A stretch of DNA of 49,513 bases from Treponema sp. (GTDB lineage: Bacteria > Spirochaetota > Spirochaetia > Treponematales > Breznakiellaceae): the NCBI GenBank assembly GCA_031259215.1, contig JAIRLU010000119.1, forward strand, positions 1-49,513, given 5' to 3'. Each line of letters opens with the position of its first letter. Positions within the stretch are counted from its first letter, which is position 1. This document shows positions 19,205-28,410 of this stretch, piece after piece. The translations under genes were made by a program, and so were the position numbers. The notes beneath the pieces are model-generated. The model saw only the letters and a program-made list of their open reading frames with translations. It searched no databases and was not told the DNA's origin.

Positions 19205-19412
19205 TTCTATTACCCACAGAAAGCCTTTTCATGGAGCTTGAAAGCGTTGACCTTATCACCGTCACCACAGGAACCGTGAGTAATGAGGCGGGTGAGGCGA
19301 TCAGCACCTCGGTACCATTGCTACTATCGAAACTAACCGGGTTTCAGAATATCCTGTTGCATGTACCCTCGCCATGAATTACTACTCCTCCGTGGCTGTC
19401 CTGTTCTTTTCT

Positions 19413-21035
19413 TCAACAGGAATGGAACGGTATCAGGGTATCTACCATATATACCGCCCCTTGGTATCCTCCCCGGATCAACGCTGCCCAAAAACGGCGG
19501 CCCAGAACCAGGGTTCCTGGTTCCCGAATCTTAGCCGGAGCATCTGCCCCGGCTTCCTCCCATAGGGGAAGGGGAAGCTCAGTGATTGCCCGGACCGCTT
19601 CAAGGCTTTCTTCCACGGTCCTTCCCATATAATCCCGCAAGTCTGATTCGATCAAGGGCTGAAACCGAAGAATTCCCACCTGGGACTTTTCAAGAGACTC
19701 CTTAATCCTTGCCGGCTCATATTCCGGTTCCGGGAAAGCCGCGAGGAGAGAACGAAGGGACGGGGAAACTCTAAATGCCCCCGGGGGAAACCCTTGGTCC
19801 TGGGCATCAGAAGCGAGGAATTCCTCGGTTTCCCTATCCGGCGCCTCAAGGCGGATCAAGACCAAACGAGCAGCCTGTTCCGCTGCACCTACCGCGGCTT
19901 CCCGTGTCGGAGCAGCGCTGATACTATTCCCACATTTGCTTACGTTATTTTCAGGAAACCGGACCCGGGTTCCCGGCTCAATCCGGAGGAACAGATCTCG
20001 TACATAGGTAACGGATTTGGCCTCTTCAATGCCATGAATACTCCGAACCGTTCCGGGGATGGAAATAAACGCCCGTTCCGCGCTGGTCCACTGACGGATC
20101 GGCTCAAGGCCTTTGGGGGGCCTCCCTAAAGCGATCTGGATGGCTCCCTGGGTAACTTCCACCCCTGAGGAGTAGGGGTAGGTCCAGCCTGACATATACC
20201 CCCCGGAAAGGCGAGCCGCGATTTCCCCTATCATAGGCCCTTGGGAGGTGAGTTTCATATCTCCCTTTGCCGCTCCATTGGTGATACCCAAGGCCCTGAT
20301 CCCTGCCCGAAAGACCGCAAGGAGGAGTTCCGTCGCGGCCGTGTTCAGGGCGGTAGGCATGGTATGGCCCATTTCAATGAAATAGGGAGGGAAAAAGATA
20401 TGCCGGTCCGCTACACCGTAAATGCGGATATCCCCTTGGTATACCAAGGCGTCTACCGAAAATTCAGGCCCTTCCATGTACGCTTCCAGGATAACCCGAT
20501 TGGTTCGGGAGAAGTTCAGCGCATCAGCCACCGCTGCCTTGAGCATTTCAGGGCCGTCAACCCTGCAGCAGCCCCGGGCGCCCATATTGTCCACAGGCTT
20601 AACCACCAGAGGATACCCAAAAGGAGGAGCAAACTCCGAATCCGGCACCCCCTCCACTACTATGAATGCAGGAGAAGGGAGTCCTGCCGCTTCGAAGCAC
20701 CGGCGCATCCGTTCCTTATCCGAGGCATTGAGGGCAGCCTCGTAAGGGATCCCAGGAAGCCCTACTTGGGCTGCAACCCACGCGACGGTAGCAGAAAAAT
20801 CGGTTCCTGCAGTCATGATCCCCCCCAATCCTCCCTGGGCTTTAAGGGACATGCCCAAGGCTGCAATGCCCTCTTGGTCCTTTAGATCGATCCGCTCAAA
20901 TCGATCCGCTAAAGAGACACAGGGAGCATGAGGATCCGCATCCACCACCACGGTTTCAAGCCCTAATGCCTTGGCAATTCTGATAGCAGGTCCCTGCATC
21001 ACCCCTGCACCCAGGATCATTAATCGTTCTTGCAT
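19413..21035 (-). CDS. ATP-grasp domain ligase (carbamoyl-phosphate-synthase-like)
   Basis: About 540 residues. An N-terminal Rossmann-like pre-ATP-grasp domain (LMILGAGVMQGPAIRIAKAL) is followed by the ATP-grasp domain: NASDKERMRRCFEAAGLPSP, GYPLVVKPVDNMGARG (P-loop-like glycine/basic strand), ILEAYMEGPEFSVDALVYQG and GEIAARLSGGYMS (Mg-binding). Such enzymes join a carboxylate (via acyl-phosphate) to an amine or thiol. The C-terminal approximately 150 residues are not recognised. The ATG at 21035 has GGGAG 6-10 nt upstream; a GTG at 21047 is an alternative. It is the last gene of the flagellin-linked sugar cluster and could amidate or aminoacylate the glycan. Confidence 0.8.
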   Translation of the reverse strand: MQERLMILGAGVMQGPAIRIAKALGLETVVVDADPHAPCVSLADRFERIDLKDQEGIAALGMSLKAQGGLGGIMTAGTDFSATVAWVAAQVGLPGIPYEAALNASDKERMRRCFEAAGLPSPAFIVVEGVPDSEFAPPFGYPLVVKPVDNMGARGCCRVDGPEMLKAAVADALNFSRTNRVILEAYMEGPEFSVDALVYQGDIRIYGVADRHIFFPPYFIEMGHTMPTALNTAATELLLAVFRAGIRALGITNGAAKGDMKLTSQGPMIGEIAARLSGGYMSGWTYPYSSGVEVTQGAIQIALGRPPKGLEPIRQWTSAERAFISIPGTVRSIHGIEEAKSVTYVRDLFLRIEPGTRVRFPENNVSKCGNSISAAPTREAAVGAAEQAARLVLIRLEAPDRETEEFLASDAQDQGFPPGAFRVSPSLRSLLAAFPEPEYEPARIKESLEKSQVGILRFQPLIESDLRDYMGRTVEESLEAVRAITELPLPLWEEAGADAPAKIREPGTLVLGRRFWAALIRGGYQGAVYMVDTLIPFHSC

Positions 21036-21050
21036 AGCATCTCCCACCTA

Positions 21051-23036
21051 CTAATTTCCTAATTTCATAACAGTCCGCTCTTTGACCGTTGGTTTTTTGA
21101 CTGCATACACCTCGAAGGTATCGCCCAGATGAAACATACGGCTTATCCAGAGGAATAAACCGTATACCCTACGGTTTTTTTTCCGGGCTTCACCCAAAAA
21201 CCTGCCTACCAGGGGAAACCGTTCCGGATGATGGCCGGAAATAACTACCTTTTTAACGTGAAACCCAAAACGTTTGAGCATGCTCCCGGTCCGAGCGGGC
21301 TGCCACAGGGTCCAATGATCCGGCGGACTTTGTTCCAGGAAACGTTGGAAGGACTTGCGGCCTGATATACCCGTGGCAGACGGGGTTGAAAAGGCCAATA
21401 CCCCACCGGGTTTGAGGAGTCGGTACAGTTCGGTCAGTACCGCTCCAGGTCTTTCAAAATGTTCCAGCACATACCAAAGGGAGATGAGGTCAAACCCCGC
21501 GGCCCCTACTTCCTCAGGTACCGGAGTTTCCGGGAAAAACCCTCGGAAGGCCGGAAGGTGCAGTTCCTCCCGCACATACCGGACTGCATCTTCTGCGGGG
21601 TCCATGCCAAAAGGCAAAAACCCTTCTTCCCGGGCAGCCACCAGGAAAGGGCCATAGGCACAGCCTATATCCAGGAGCCGAGCTTGGGTCTTGGAAGGAT
21701 CTGCTCCCCCGCTTCTTCGGGACCGGTAGAGGATCTGCTTACCATAACGAAGCCGTTTTTTTCCATACTGTACCAGATTCGGAAAATCTTCCAGGTAGGT
21801 TTTGCCGTATTGCTGCTTATAAAAGGAAAAAAAATAATCCCCCTCATATTCGATGGGAGGCAACGTGGAACGGAGGAGGTACACCACACCGCAGCGCCGA
21901 CACCGCCGGTAGGTCCGATCCAGGAATCGGGCGCAGACCGGATCCTGAGCAGGGAGCGTACCGCCGCAGACAGGACAGGCTGCAGGTACCCGGAGGGTAT
22001 AGCTCTTTACCAACTCCCCCAGCCCAGGGGAGGAAGTACCTGCATCCCCTGGCGGATGCAGCCCGTAACGCACCCGTAGCCGCTCACAGCGATCCCCCAA
22101 CGCGTTAAGGGCTTCATCGTTGATCTGAAGAAATTTCCGGTTCTTGGGATGCTGCCTATCAAGCACCGCCGTATAAAGGATGCGTCGTAAACGGCGCGCT
22201 CCTTTTTCCCCCATACCCCCTGACATAAACCCCGTATGGACCGCGAGTTTTTCGTGATAGGTACCAGGGGATAGAAGCAGTACCGGCACCCGGGCCGCAA
22301 GGCTTTCAAAGGCCGTGAGGCCAAAATGGGTAATCACCAGATCATAGTAGGCAAGCTGTTCTCGGAGTTCTGCCATGCCTTCTACAACCTGGATTCCTGC
22401 GGCCGTGAGGACTGCCCTATGCCGTTCCTTTATGTCGGCCCTATGAAACCCGCCGAATAGGGCGGTAATCTCTGTTTGGCCTGGTACCTGCAAGGCAAGG
22501 CAAGTCGGAAGCGTAAGCCCTCCAGGATCTTCAGCGCCGAAACTCACCAGGATCTTCAGGGGACCTCTCCGGGGAGCAGCAAAGGAAGGCCGCCGGTTTT
22601 TCGGCAGCGGGAGGAGGCTTGGGGCGAGGATGTTGGGAGGAACCCGGCCCGGAGGACCAGGAAGCAGATCCAAGAGAAAATCAAAGCGGTCCCGCTGCGG
22701 TCCGCCTTCATCAATACCAATAAGGGGAGCTAAGGCCCCCCATTGGGCGCATTCTTCAGGGGCGGTTCTGAAACGATCCAGGATAATACATGCCCAGCGC
22801 CGTTTCCTGATACTTTCCGTATCCCCTATAAGCCAAGAGGCTGCAATCCTTGCTTCTTGCGTCATAACCAGGGAACTATGCACCAAAACATCCTGGGGTT
22901 CAAGCTCAGGAATATAGAGATACGCCTCCTCTTTCAGGGAACGGAGGGACCGGACCAGAACCAGGGATCGGACCAGATGCCCTCCCCCACGGCCTTTTTC
23001 AAAGGTGGAAACCACCAGGAGGGGGCCCTGCATCAT
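21051..23036 (-). CDS. SpsG/PseG-like glycosyl domain fused to zinc-ribbon SAM methyltransferase
   Basis: A 661-residue fusion. Residues 1-330 resemble PseG/SpsG nucleotide-sugar hydrolases/GT-B proteins: GRGGGHLVRSLVLVRSL near the N-terminus (the HxxR loop), ILVSFGAEDPGG, then YDLVITHFGLTAFESLAARVP (the GT-B nucleotide-binding block). Residues 350-385 form a zinc ribbon (C354, C357, C379, C382). Residues about 395-600 are a class I methyltransferase with LLDIGCAYGPF (454-464) and SLWYVLEHFERP, of the C-methyltransferase-like type that often acts on nucleotide sugars. Its start overlaps the upstream gene stop by 4 bp. Role proposed: hydrolysis/transfer and methylation of an activated sugar in the flagellar glycan pathway. 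Confidence 0.78.
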   Translation of the reverse strand: MMQGPLLVVSTFEKGRGGGHLVRSLVLVRSLRSLKEEAYLYIPELEPQDVLVHSSLVMTQEARIAASWLIGDTESIRKRRWACIILDRFRTAPEECAQWGALAPLIGIDEGGPQRDRFDFLLDLLPGPPGRVPPNILAPSLLPLPKNRRPSFAAPRRGPLKILVSFGAEDPGGLTLPTCLALQVPGQTEITALFGGFHRADIKERHRAVLTAAGIQVVEGMAELREQLAYYDLVITHFGLTAFESLAARVPVLLLSPGTYHEKLAVHTGFMSGGMGEKGARRLRRILYTAVLDRQHPKNRKFLQINDEALNALGDRCERLRVRYGLHPPGDAGTSSPGLGELVKSYTLRVPAACPVCGGTLPAQDPVCARFLDRTYRRCRRCGVVYLLRSTLPPIEYEGDYFFSFYKQQYGKTYLEDFPNLVQYGKKRLRYGKQILYRSRRSGGADPSKTQARLLDIGCAYGPFLVAAREEGFLPFGMDPAEDAVRYVREELHLPAFRGFFPETPVPEEVGAAGFDLISLWYVLEHFERPGAVLTELYRLLKPGGVLAFSTPSATGISGRKSFQRFLEQSPPDHWTLWQPARTGSMLKRFGFHVKKVVISGHHPERFPLVGRFLGEARKKNRRVYGLFLWISRMFHLGDTFEVYAVKKPTVKERTVMKLGN

Positions 23037-23734
23037 GGCAGTGCACCGGTTAAAAGTTTGCCGCCCCTGCGGTATGCCGCGATGATGGTCTCTCCCTGAA
23101 AACGCTCCTCTCCATACGCTGCCAGAACCTCGAACAAGACCTGGGCTCGCCGGTAATCTTCCGGGGTATCAAGGCTTATCCGCAAGGAGGGAGCCTGCCA
23201 TATTAGTGGAGCCAAGGGCCGGTGGAGCTGAAACAGCTCAGGATGGGTATATACATAGGGACACACATGTTCCCGTTCAGCCGGGAGGGAAGCATCCCGT
23301 TCAGCCCGGAGCAGGGCTTCGGCAGCTACCGATTCCACCCCTGCCCCATAGGGCAGCCCGCTATAACCGGCATAATCAGCCTTGAGGCTCACCGCTTCCT
23401 GGTTGAGGGTATTCGCCGCATCCACAAACACAAAGGGATTGTCCCCGGTGGCTCGGATAAGGCGGTCTATGCCAAAACGGCGTACTGCGGCGCAATACCG
23501 GCCCAGTACGTCTTCCTTAGATCCTACTACCAGGTCAAAGCCCGCTTGTTCTGCCCAGGGACCAAAGGCTCCAACACAGTCCTCGGGACAGGCAAGCACA
23601 TACCGATCACACCACACCCCTTTGAGGGCCTCCATGACCAGCAGGATCAGCGGCTTTCCTCCCAGCGGTAGGAGGGCTTTTCCCGGAAGGCGGGTCGAGT
23701 CAAGCCGCGCCTGAAGTATCACCGCGGTCATCAT
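23033..23734 (-). CDS. SpsF/NeuA-like cytidylyltransferase
   Basis: A 233-residue nucleotidyltransferase. The N-terminal signature AVILQARLDSTRLPGKALLPLGGKPL (quoted by its ends at 4 and 29) matches SpsF and CMP-sugar transferases, with LIRATGDNPFVF (metal-binding Asp) and LRISLDTPEDYRRAQ near the end. It should activate a sugar acid or hexose with CTP. It overlaps both neighbours by about 4 bp (ATGA-type junctions), indicating coupled translation. SpsF and SpsG homologues side by side are typical of spore-coat/flagellar polysaccharide clusters. Confidence 0.85.
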   Translation of the reverse strand: MMTAVILQARLDSTRLPGKALLPLGGKPLILLVMEALKGVWCDRYVLACPEDCVGAFGPWAEQAGFDLVVGSKEDVLGRYCAAVRRFGIDRLIRATGDNPFVFVDAANTLNQEAVSLKADYAGYSGLPYGAGVESVAAEALLRAERDASLPAEREHVCPYVYTHPELFQLHRPLAPLIWQAPSLRISLDTPEDYRRAQVLFEVLAAYGEERFQGETIIAAYRRGGKLLTGALP

Positions 23735-24855
23735 TCCAAGGGACCTGACCCTTCCGTACGTTCCGGTTCACCTTTCGGATGTTCAAACTTGAGCACTTCC
23801 ATTCCTGTGGTTTCCGTTCTTCCTTCTTCTATTATCCGGGTATGATCCTCGGTTAGTTCGCCCATATCCTCCCAAAGCTCGGTTATGGCCCGGGCATCAC
23901 TGCGGAACCGGTACCGGTTCGTCTTTACCCATTGACGTCCCTGGGAAAAATCATCCCATGCCGCCAAAAGGGTCCTCCCACTCCGCCAAAAATACCGGGG
24001 GAAAGACCGAAGCGGAATCGTGGCAGAATCCCCTCGGAAAACCGGAGCCAGATTCTTGAGATAAAAACGCCGGTAACTTTCATCGGCCGTACTATCCTCA
24101 GGAGGGGTTTCTCCGTCATAGGAAAGGCGGATAAGCTGGGTGGCGCCAATCTGTTCTCCCCAGAGATAGGCCCGGAATCCAAAATCCATCAGTTGCCAAT
24201 GGGTGCTTTTTAAGGTACTGTCAAAGCCTCCCAGTCGGATAAACCGGGTCCGGTCATAGATACCGACGCCATCAAAGGGATACAGAGAGGGCTGTCCTTC
24301 TTTAGCAGGGGTAAAGAAGAGGGGTTTGACCGTGGCACGGAACACTGCCGGCGCGATGAGGGTGGGCAGGGTTTCAAAATGGGAATTTTGAATCAAAGGG
24401 ACCGTGCAAAGGCGTTTATACTGGCTTTTTTGCCCTTCTCCCTTGTACAATTCTTCCTTACCCAGCCGAAGCCGTTCCTCCATTCGGGAAGCTCCGCCGC
24501 TATGGAGGATCCGCAGATCGTTCCGTAATACAAAAAAAAGGGGGCTCGAGAGTTCCGATGCGGCCAGATTGATCTGTTCCCCAATACTGACCGCTTCCTT
24601 TAACAAAATAAACCGAACCTGCGGAAAAAGCCCTGAGAGTTCTTCCACATCGTACCGTTCCTGGGGGCCTTCCATGGAGATGATATAATCAAATCCAATC
24701 TTTTCCAGTTCCTGAAAACGGGTACGCCGAGGATACCGGCCTCCGCCTCTGCCCAGAAGCACCGCGGAAAGCCCTGTAGAAGCTCTCCGTTCCGTACCCC
24801 CTACGGCAGTATATGAAGGCAGGGTGTCGTTAAAAGTTGTAGGTATAGTATTCAT
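23731..24855 (-). CDS. Probable glycosyltransferase (GT2-like)
   Basis: About 374 residues from the ATG at 24855 (MNTIPTTFNDTLPSYTAVGG); an upstream in-frame start at 25029 lies inside the preceding gene and is unlikely. Features: ELEKIGFDYIISMEGP, IGEQINLAASELSSPLFFVLRNDL (DXD-like position reads R-N-D), and the acceptor/C-terminal block IYDRTRFIRLGGFDSTLKST with DFGFRAYLWGE, characteristic of family-2 glycosyltransferases. It overlaps the spiro-SPASM gene by 26 bp. It is presumed to transfer a nucleotide sugar to protein or glycan; the target is inferred to be flagellin from location only. Confidence 0.7.
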   Translation of the reverse strand: MNTIPTTFNDTLPSYTAVGGTERRASTGLSAVLLGRGGGRYPRRTRFQELEKIGFDYIISMEGPQERYDVEELSGLFPQVRFILLKEAVSIGEQINLAASELSSPLFFVLRNDLRILHSGGASRMEERLRLGKEELYKGEGQKSQYKRLCTVPLIQNSHFETLPTLIAPAVFRATVKPLFFTPAKEGQPSLYPFDGVGIYDRTRFIRLGGFDSTLKSTHWQLMDFGFRAYLWGEQIGATQLIRLSYDGETPPEDSTADESYRRFYLKNLAPVFRGDSATIPLRSFPRYFWRSGRTLLAAWDDFSQGRQWVKTNRYRFRSDARAITELWEDMGELTEDHTRIIEEGRTETTGMEVLKFEHPKGEPERTEGSGPLE

Positions 24856-26383
24856 CACACCCCGCGCATATTCCCGTGTAAGCCGGTATACACTGTTCTC
24901 GATAGAGCAGTGTACCCCGGGACCAGATGGTTTCCAGGGGATCCGAAAAAACATTGCCCCAGATCCCTTTTTCCGATGCGCCGGTGAGGGCCGCGAGATC
25001 TTCCCTGCAGCAGGGAACGGTTCCGTCAAGGAGTATCACCATATCCCGCAGGAGGTGCCAACAGGGCTGACGTTTTACCGGCGAGAGATCCGCTGCCCCC
25101 AAGGCAGGTAGGACCCCGCAAAAAGGATCGTATTTTTGAATAATGATACGCGCCCCCGCTTCTTTCCAGGAGCGATAGAATTGTTCAATATCATCTTCAA
25201 AGCCTTTGACTCTGACTGCCTGTACATAGGCGTCCTGGGGAAATAAGCGGATCAGGGTTTTGGCATTTGCCAGGGCCTCCGCATACCCAGGCCCCCGAAT
25301 TTCCCGGTACCGTGCCGGATTCTGGGCATCCAGGGCAAGTATCCAGGAAACCGGCGCCATTCCATTACGCCGGGGTGGGGCTTTTTGGGCTTCCGCTGCA
25401 AGTTGCTCCAACTCATCGGTTTTCCAGCCCAGCCCAGCAGTTTCAACAATGAGGGATAGTTCAGGCTGGGAGAGGACCCGGCGAATAAGGTCCAGCTTTT
25501 CCGGGTGCAGGCTTAGTTCCCCCCAGAGAGAAAGATCGATCACCCCATCCCCGGCAAAGGGGATGATACGGGCGAGGAGATCTTCAAACCGATCCTTTTC
25601 TAGGAAGTCGGTTCTTTGGGTAAGATCCCGTGAACCCTGAAATCGTGGATACGGACAAAGGGTACAGCGCTGGGGACAAGGGCCGGCTACCTGAATACTA
25701 AAGAAATTGGGAAGCGTCCGCAGGAGTTCAGGTTTTTCGGTAATAAGGATTTCCGCATCCTGGGCCCTGGAAAAACCTGCTTCCGCAAACCGGGTCAAAA
25801 GGAGGAGGTTTCGCTTGGAATCTGCCGTAAGGCTCAGGCGGTGGCACCGGAGATCCACCGGGGAAAGGACCGTTTCAATATCAAAGGCATTGATATCTTT
25901 TTGTATAACCGAAAACAGGAGATCCCGCTCTACCGGGCCGTCCGCATCTCCCAGGATTTTTGAGAGAAGTCCCCCCATACCTGGAGCGAGAATCTCCGGA
26001 GAAAGTCCGTAGGGCCAGCCATCGGCATAAGAATATTCCGCGGCATACTGGAGATGCCGTTCTGCCAGAGCCGTAGCCAGCTCCGGATCCAAGAAAGGAC
26101 AGTCCGCCCAGGCAAAATAGGTAATATCAAACCCTGCCGATTCCCTCGCGAGGGTATCCAGCAGGAGCTTCTTGGTCCATTGCGCGGCCTGAATCAGCTC
26201 AATACCATGAACTCCATCCGCCCGCCGGATCGGCGTGGTTTGAGTCAAGAGAAGAACTTTACGGGTATCCGGGAACGCAGCCGCCCGTTCCACGGCAAGG
26301 GCAAGGGCACTTTTTTTTGAAAAGACCTGCTCATAAGCCACCTCGGTAAGGCTGCCCCCATATAATACTACCAGGGCATTCAT
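24830..26383 (-). CDS. spiro-SPASM radical SAM protein
   Basis: A 517-residue protein. The N-terminal 220 residues resemble a degenerate nucleotidyltransferase (MNALVVLYGGSLTEVAYEQV ... YFAWADCPFLDPEL). A radical SAM domain follows with CPQRCTLC (C236, C240, C243 binding the [4Fe-4S]-SAM cluster), LSLWGELSLHP and TAGLGW. The C-terminal SPASM region carries extra cysteines (PCWHL, VPCCRED, QCIPAYTGICAGCDEYY) for auxiliary clusters. This matches the family known as spiro-SPASM, reported only from spirochetes. The reaction is unknown; the fusion to a sugar-nucleotidyltransferase-like domain suggests radical chemistry on a sugar or on a protein attached to it. First gene of the five-gene cluster. 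Confidence 0.85.
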   Translation of the reverse strand: MNALVVLYGGSLTEVAYEQVFSKKSALALAVERAAAFPDTRKVLLLTQTTPIRRADGVHGIELIQAAQWTKKLLLDTLARESAGFDITYFAWADCPFLDPELATALAERHLQYAAEYSYADGWPYGLSPEILAPGMGGLLSKILGDADGPVERDLLFSVIQKDINAFDIETVLSPVDLRCHRLSLTADSKRNLLLLTRFAEAGFSRAQDAEILITEKPELLRTLPNFFSIQVAGPCPQRCTLCPYPRFQGSRDLTQRTDFLEKDRFEDLLARIIPFAGDGVIDLSLWGELSLHPEKLDLIRRVLSQPELSLIVETAGLGWKTDELEQLAAEAQKAPPRRNGMAPVSWILALDAQNPARYREIRGPGYAEALANAKTLIRLFPQDAYVQAVRVKGFEDDIEQFYRSWKEAGARIIIQKYDPFCGVLPALGAADLSPVKRQPCWHLLRDMVILLDGTVPCCREDLAALTGASEKGIWGNVFSDPLETIWSRGTLLYREQCIPAYTGICAGCDEYYTYNF

Positions 26384-26482
26384 ACCTTACCAATATCGGC
26401 ATTCTTGATACCTGCCAATAGTGGCTCATTAAGCAACAAAAGGACAAATCAACCCATAATGAGCGTGTTCGATGCACTCCAA

Positions 26483-26537
26483 TAAGGCAAGTTTGAGCAT
26501 TTGGGGTATTTCTCCCCTTCCGCTCACCCTTGCCTTA
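26483..26537. repeat. Extended imperfect hairpin
   Basis: TAAGGCAAG (26483-26491) pairs with CTTGCCTTA (26529-26537), then TGAGC (26494-26498) with GCTCA (26522-26526), then GGGG (26503-26506) with CCCC (26514-26517). Three stacked helices are separated by small symmetric internal loops. It is 15 nt past the stop of the CBM9-like gene on the minus strand. There is no T tract, so it is either a factor-assisted terminator, an mRNA 3' stabiliser or a REP-like element. Confidence 0.6.
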
Positions 26538-26551
26538 TATGAAGGCCTTAC

Positions 26552-27274
26552 TTAGGGAGCCAGTCTAAACAGGCCAAAGGATGCAGCCAGATGTATATCC
26601 GCGGTTTCAGTTACCGATGCGAGATTATCAATCCATGATATCCACCGAGGCTCTTCGCCATCAGTGCTCCAATCAGTACGGAAAAGCCCTACGAGAAAGG
26701 AGGTCTCGTTGTCCTCAGTGAGCAGGCCCAGTTCCCGGAATGATTCCAGTGGAATGACGCCCTCTACGGAATAGCGGCCGTCAAAAATTCTGCCCACCAC
26801 TTGCTGGTCGGTAAAGGCCCAGTCATTATCCTGATCCCGAAGATAATAGACTACCGAATAATCATGCACATGCCCCAATGCATCAATGGAAACCACATAA
26901 TACGGAGGCAGTTCACCCTCCAGGGGCCGGTCTATTTGATGAGAAGCAAAAAACAGATGTACCGCATCTAAACTATCAACTCCTTCTTCATCCTCCACTT
27001 CTTCTGCAGATACGATATCTTCATCTTCAAGGACAAAGGAGAAATAAAAGTTATCTGCATCATGAAAGGCTTTAAATACCGTTGCAGGAGCCACATCTTC
27101 TTCCCAAGGTAGCACAAAATTACCGATAGCCGGTATCCTGTCCCACACTCGCTCGTCCGCAACACCGTCAAGTACGAACACCGCTTCTTCACGATTAACC
27201 ACATCATAGGTTCCCGCGAAAACCGTTCCGACTGCACCGATTAGCACCATAGCTAATACCCATCTTCTTAACAT
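26552..27274 (-). CDS. Exported carbohydrate-binding (CBM9/DOMON-like) protein
   Basis: About 240 residues from the ATG at 27274, which has GGAGG 10 nt upstream (the ATG at 27295 lacks one). Signal peptide MLRRWVLAMVLIGAVGTVFA. The mature part matches the CBM9-like fold: VLDGVADERVWDRIPAIGNF at the N-terminus, ATVFKAFHDADNFYFSFVLEDED, DAVHLFFA and the closing VEGVIPLESFRELG strand. CBM9-like domains bind sugars or haem, usually at reducing ends. It lies between flaB and the sugar cluster; whether it binds the flagellar glycan is speculation. Confidence 0.72.
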   Translation of the reverse strand: MLRRWVLAMVLIGAVGTVFAGTYDVVNREEAVFVLDGVADERVWDRIPAIGNFVLPWEEDVAPATVFKAFHDADNFYFSFVLEDEDIVSAEEVEDEEGVDSLDAVHLFFASHQIDRPLEGELPPYYVVSIDALGHVHDYSVVYYLRDQDNDWAFTDQQVVGRIFDGRYSVEGVIPLESFRELGLLTEDNETSFLVGLFRTDWSTDGEEPRWISWIDNLASVTETADIHLAASFGLFRLAP

Positions 27275-27460
27275 GTAATCGATCCTCCGATACATAATGA
27301 AAATAGCGACTTTTTCAAAATCTTATATCTTGAAAAACCTGCCTGAGTCTAGCATATATTTTTATGAATGACAACCACTTCAACAGGAGACATCTATAGA
27401 GGAGAGGACCTATAAAACTAAAAACCCTTTCAAGAGGTCACATTTTGAAACTGGTTCAAA

Positions 27461-27498
27461 AAAGAAACCGTTCCCTTTGCATCCGGAACGGTTTCTTT
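27461..27498 (-). terminator. Rho-independent terminator of flaB
   Basis: AAAGAAACCGTTCC (27461-27474) and GGAACGGTTTCTTT (27485-27498) form a perfect 14-bp stem with a 10-nt loop. On the minus strand it is followed by a T tract (TTTTTTG). It lies about 50 nt after the flaB stop. Confidence 0.92.
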
Positions 27499-27549
27499 CG
27501 CATAGTTGTAAGGTAGTATACCTTAACGGAAGGACTCGATAACCTGAAC

Positions 27550-28410
27550 TTATTGCAGCAATTGGAGAATACCCTGGCTGCGCTGATTAGCCTGAGCCAA
27601 CATAGCCGTACCAGCCTGACTAATGATCTGATTCTTGGTAAAGGAAACCATTTCACTCGCCATGTTGGCGTCCCGGATACGGGATTCAGAGGCTTGCAGG
27701 TTTTCCGCTCCTATATCAATGCCCCGGATCGCCTGTTCTAAGCGGTTCTGGTACGCTCCCAGATCTGCCCGCTGTTTACTGACCCGTTTAAGGGCTTCGT
27801 CGAGGGTTCCCAAAGCCCGATTGGCACTATCCGGATCCCCAAGGGCAAGCAAGGAATCGTCTCCCACATTCCGAACCCCCAAGGCCTTGGCGGTCATAGT
27901 GCTGATAAACACCTGTTCCCGCTGATCCATGTTAGCCCCGATGTGGAGCCACAGCGAAGCAGTAACCACATTTTCACCCCCTTCCCGGGCAAATCGACCG
28001 GTGAGTAGGTTCATCCCATTGAATTGGGCATGGGAAGCAACCCGATCCAATTCGTCGATAAGCGCCGATACTTCGATCTGAATATACGTCCGGTCTTCTT
28101 CCGTATAAATCCCGTTGGAAGACTGGACCGCTAACTCGCGAATCCGCTGTAAGATATCCTGGGTTTCCTGGAGATACCCCTCGGTGGTCTGAATAAACGA
28201 AATTCCATTCTGCGCATTGGCAGATGCCATGTTCAAACCCCGAATTTGACTCCGCAGCTTCTCGGAAACTGCAAGACCCGAAGGATCATCCCCGGATCGG
28301 TTGATCCGCAAACCGCTCGACAATTTTTCAATGTTCTTTTCAAGCGCGGTCTGGGTGGATTTAAGGGACCTATCGGCAAACATAGCACTTATGTTGTGAT
28401 TAATGATCAT
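27550..28410 (-). CDS. flaB: Flagellar filament core flagellin FlaB
   Basis: A 286-residue spirochete core flagellin. The N-terminal D0/D1 helix [20 protein letters not shown] and [20 protein letters not shown], the central [20 protein letters not shown]-like block, and the C-terminal coiled region ([34 protein letters not shown]-type with [20 protein letters not shown]) are all present. Like other FlaBs it is short, lacking the D2/D3 surface domains. FlaB is secreted by the flagellar type III system and polymerises in the periplasm; treponeme FlaBs are known to be O-glycosylated. AAAGGAG ribosome binding site; monocistronic with strong terminator. Confidence 0.97.
   Translation of the reverse strand: MIINHNISAMFADRSLKSTQTALEKNIEKLSSGLRINRSGDDPSGLAVSEKLRSQIRGLNMASANAQNGISFIQTTEGYLQETQDILQRIRELAVQSSNGIYTEEDRTYIQIEVSALIDELDRVASHAQFNGMNLLTGRFAREGGENVVTASLWLHIGANMDQREQVFISTMTAKALGVRNVGDDSLLALGDPDSANRALGTLDEALKRVSKQRADLGAYQNRLEQAIRGIDIGAENLQASESRIRDANMASEMVSFTKNQIISQAGTAMLAQANQRSQGILQLLQ

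Noticed and set aside
19141-19377. A small plus-strand ORF ahead of the amidase gene
   Set aside because: Overlaps the amidase signal-peptide region in antisense; no ribosome binding site or homology.
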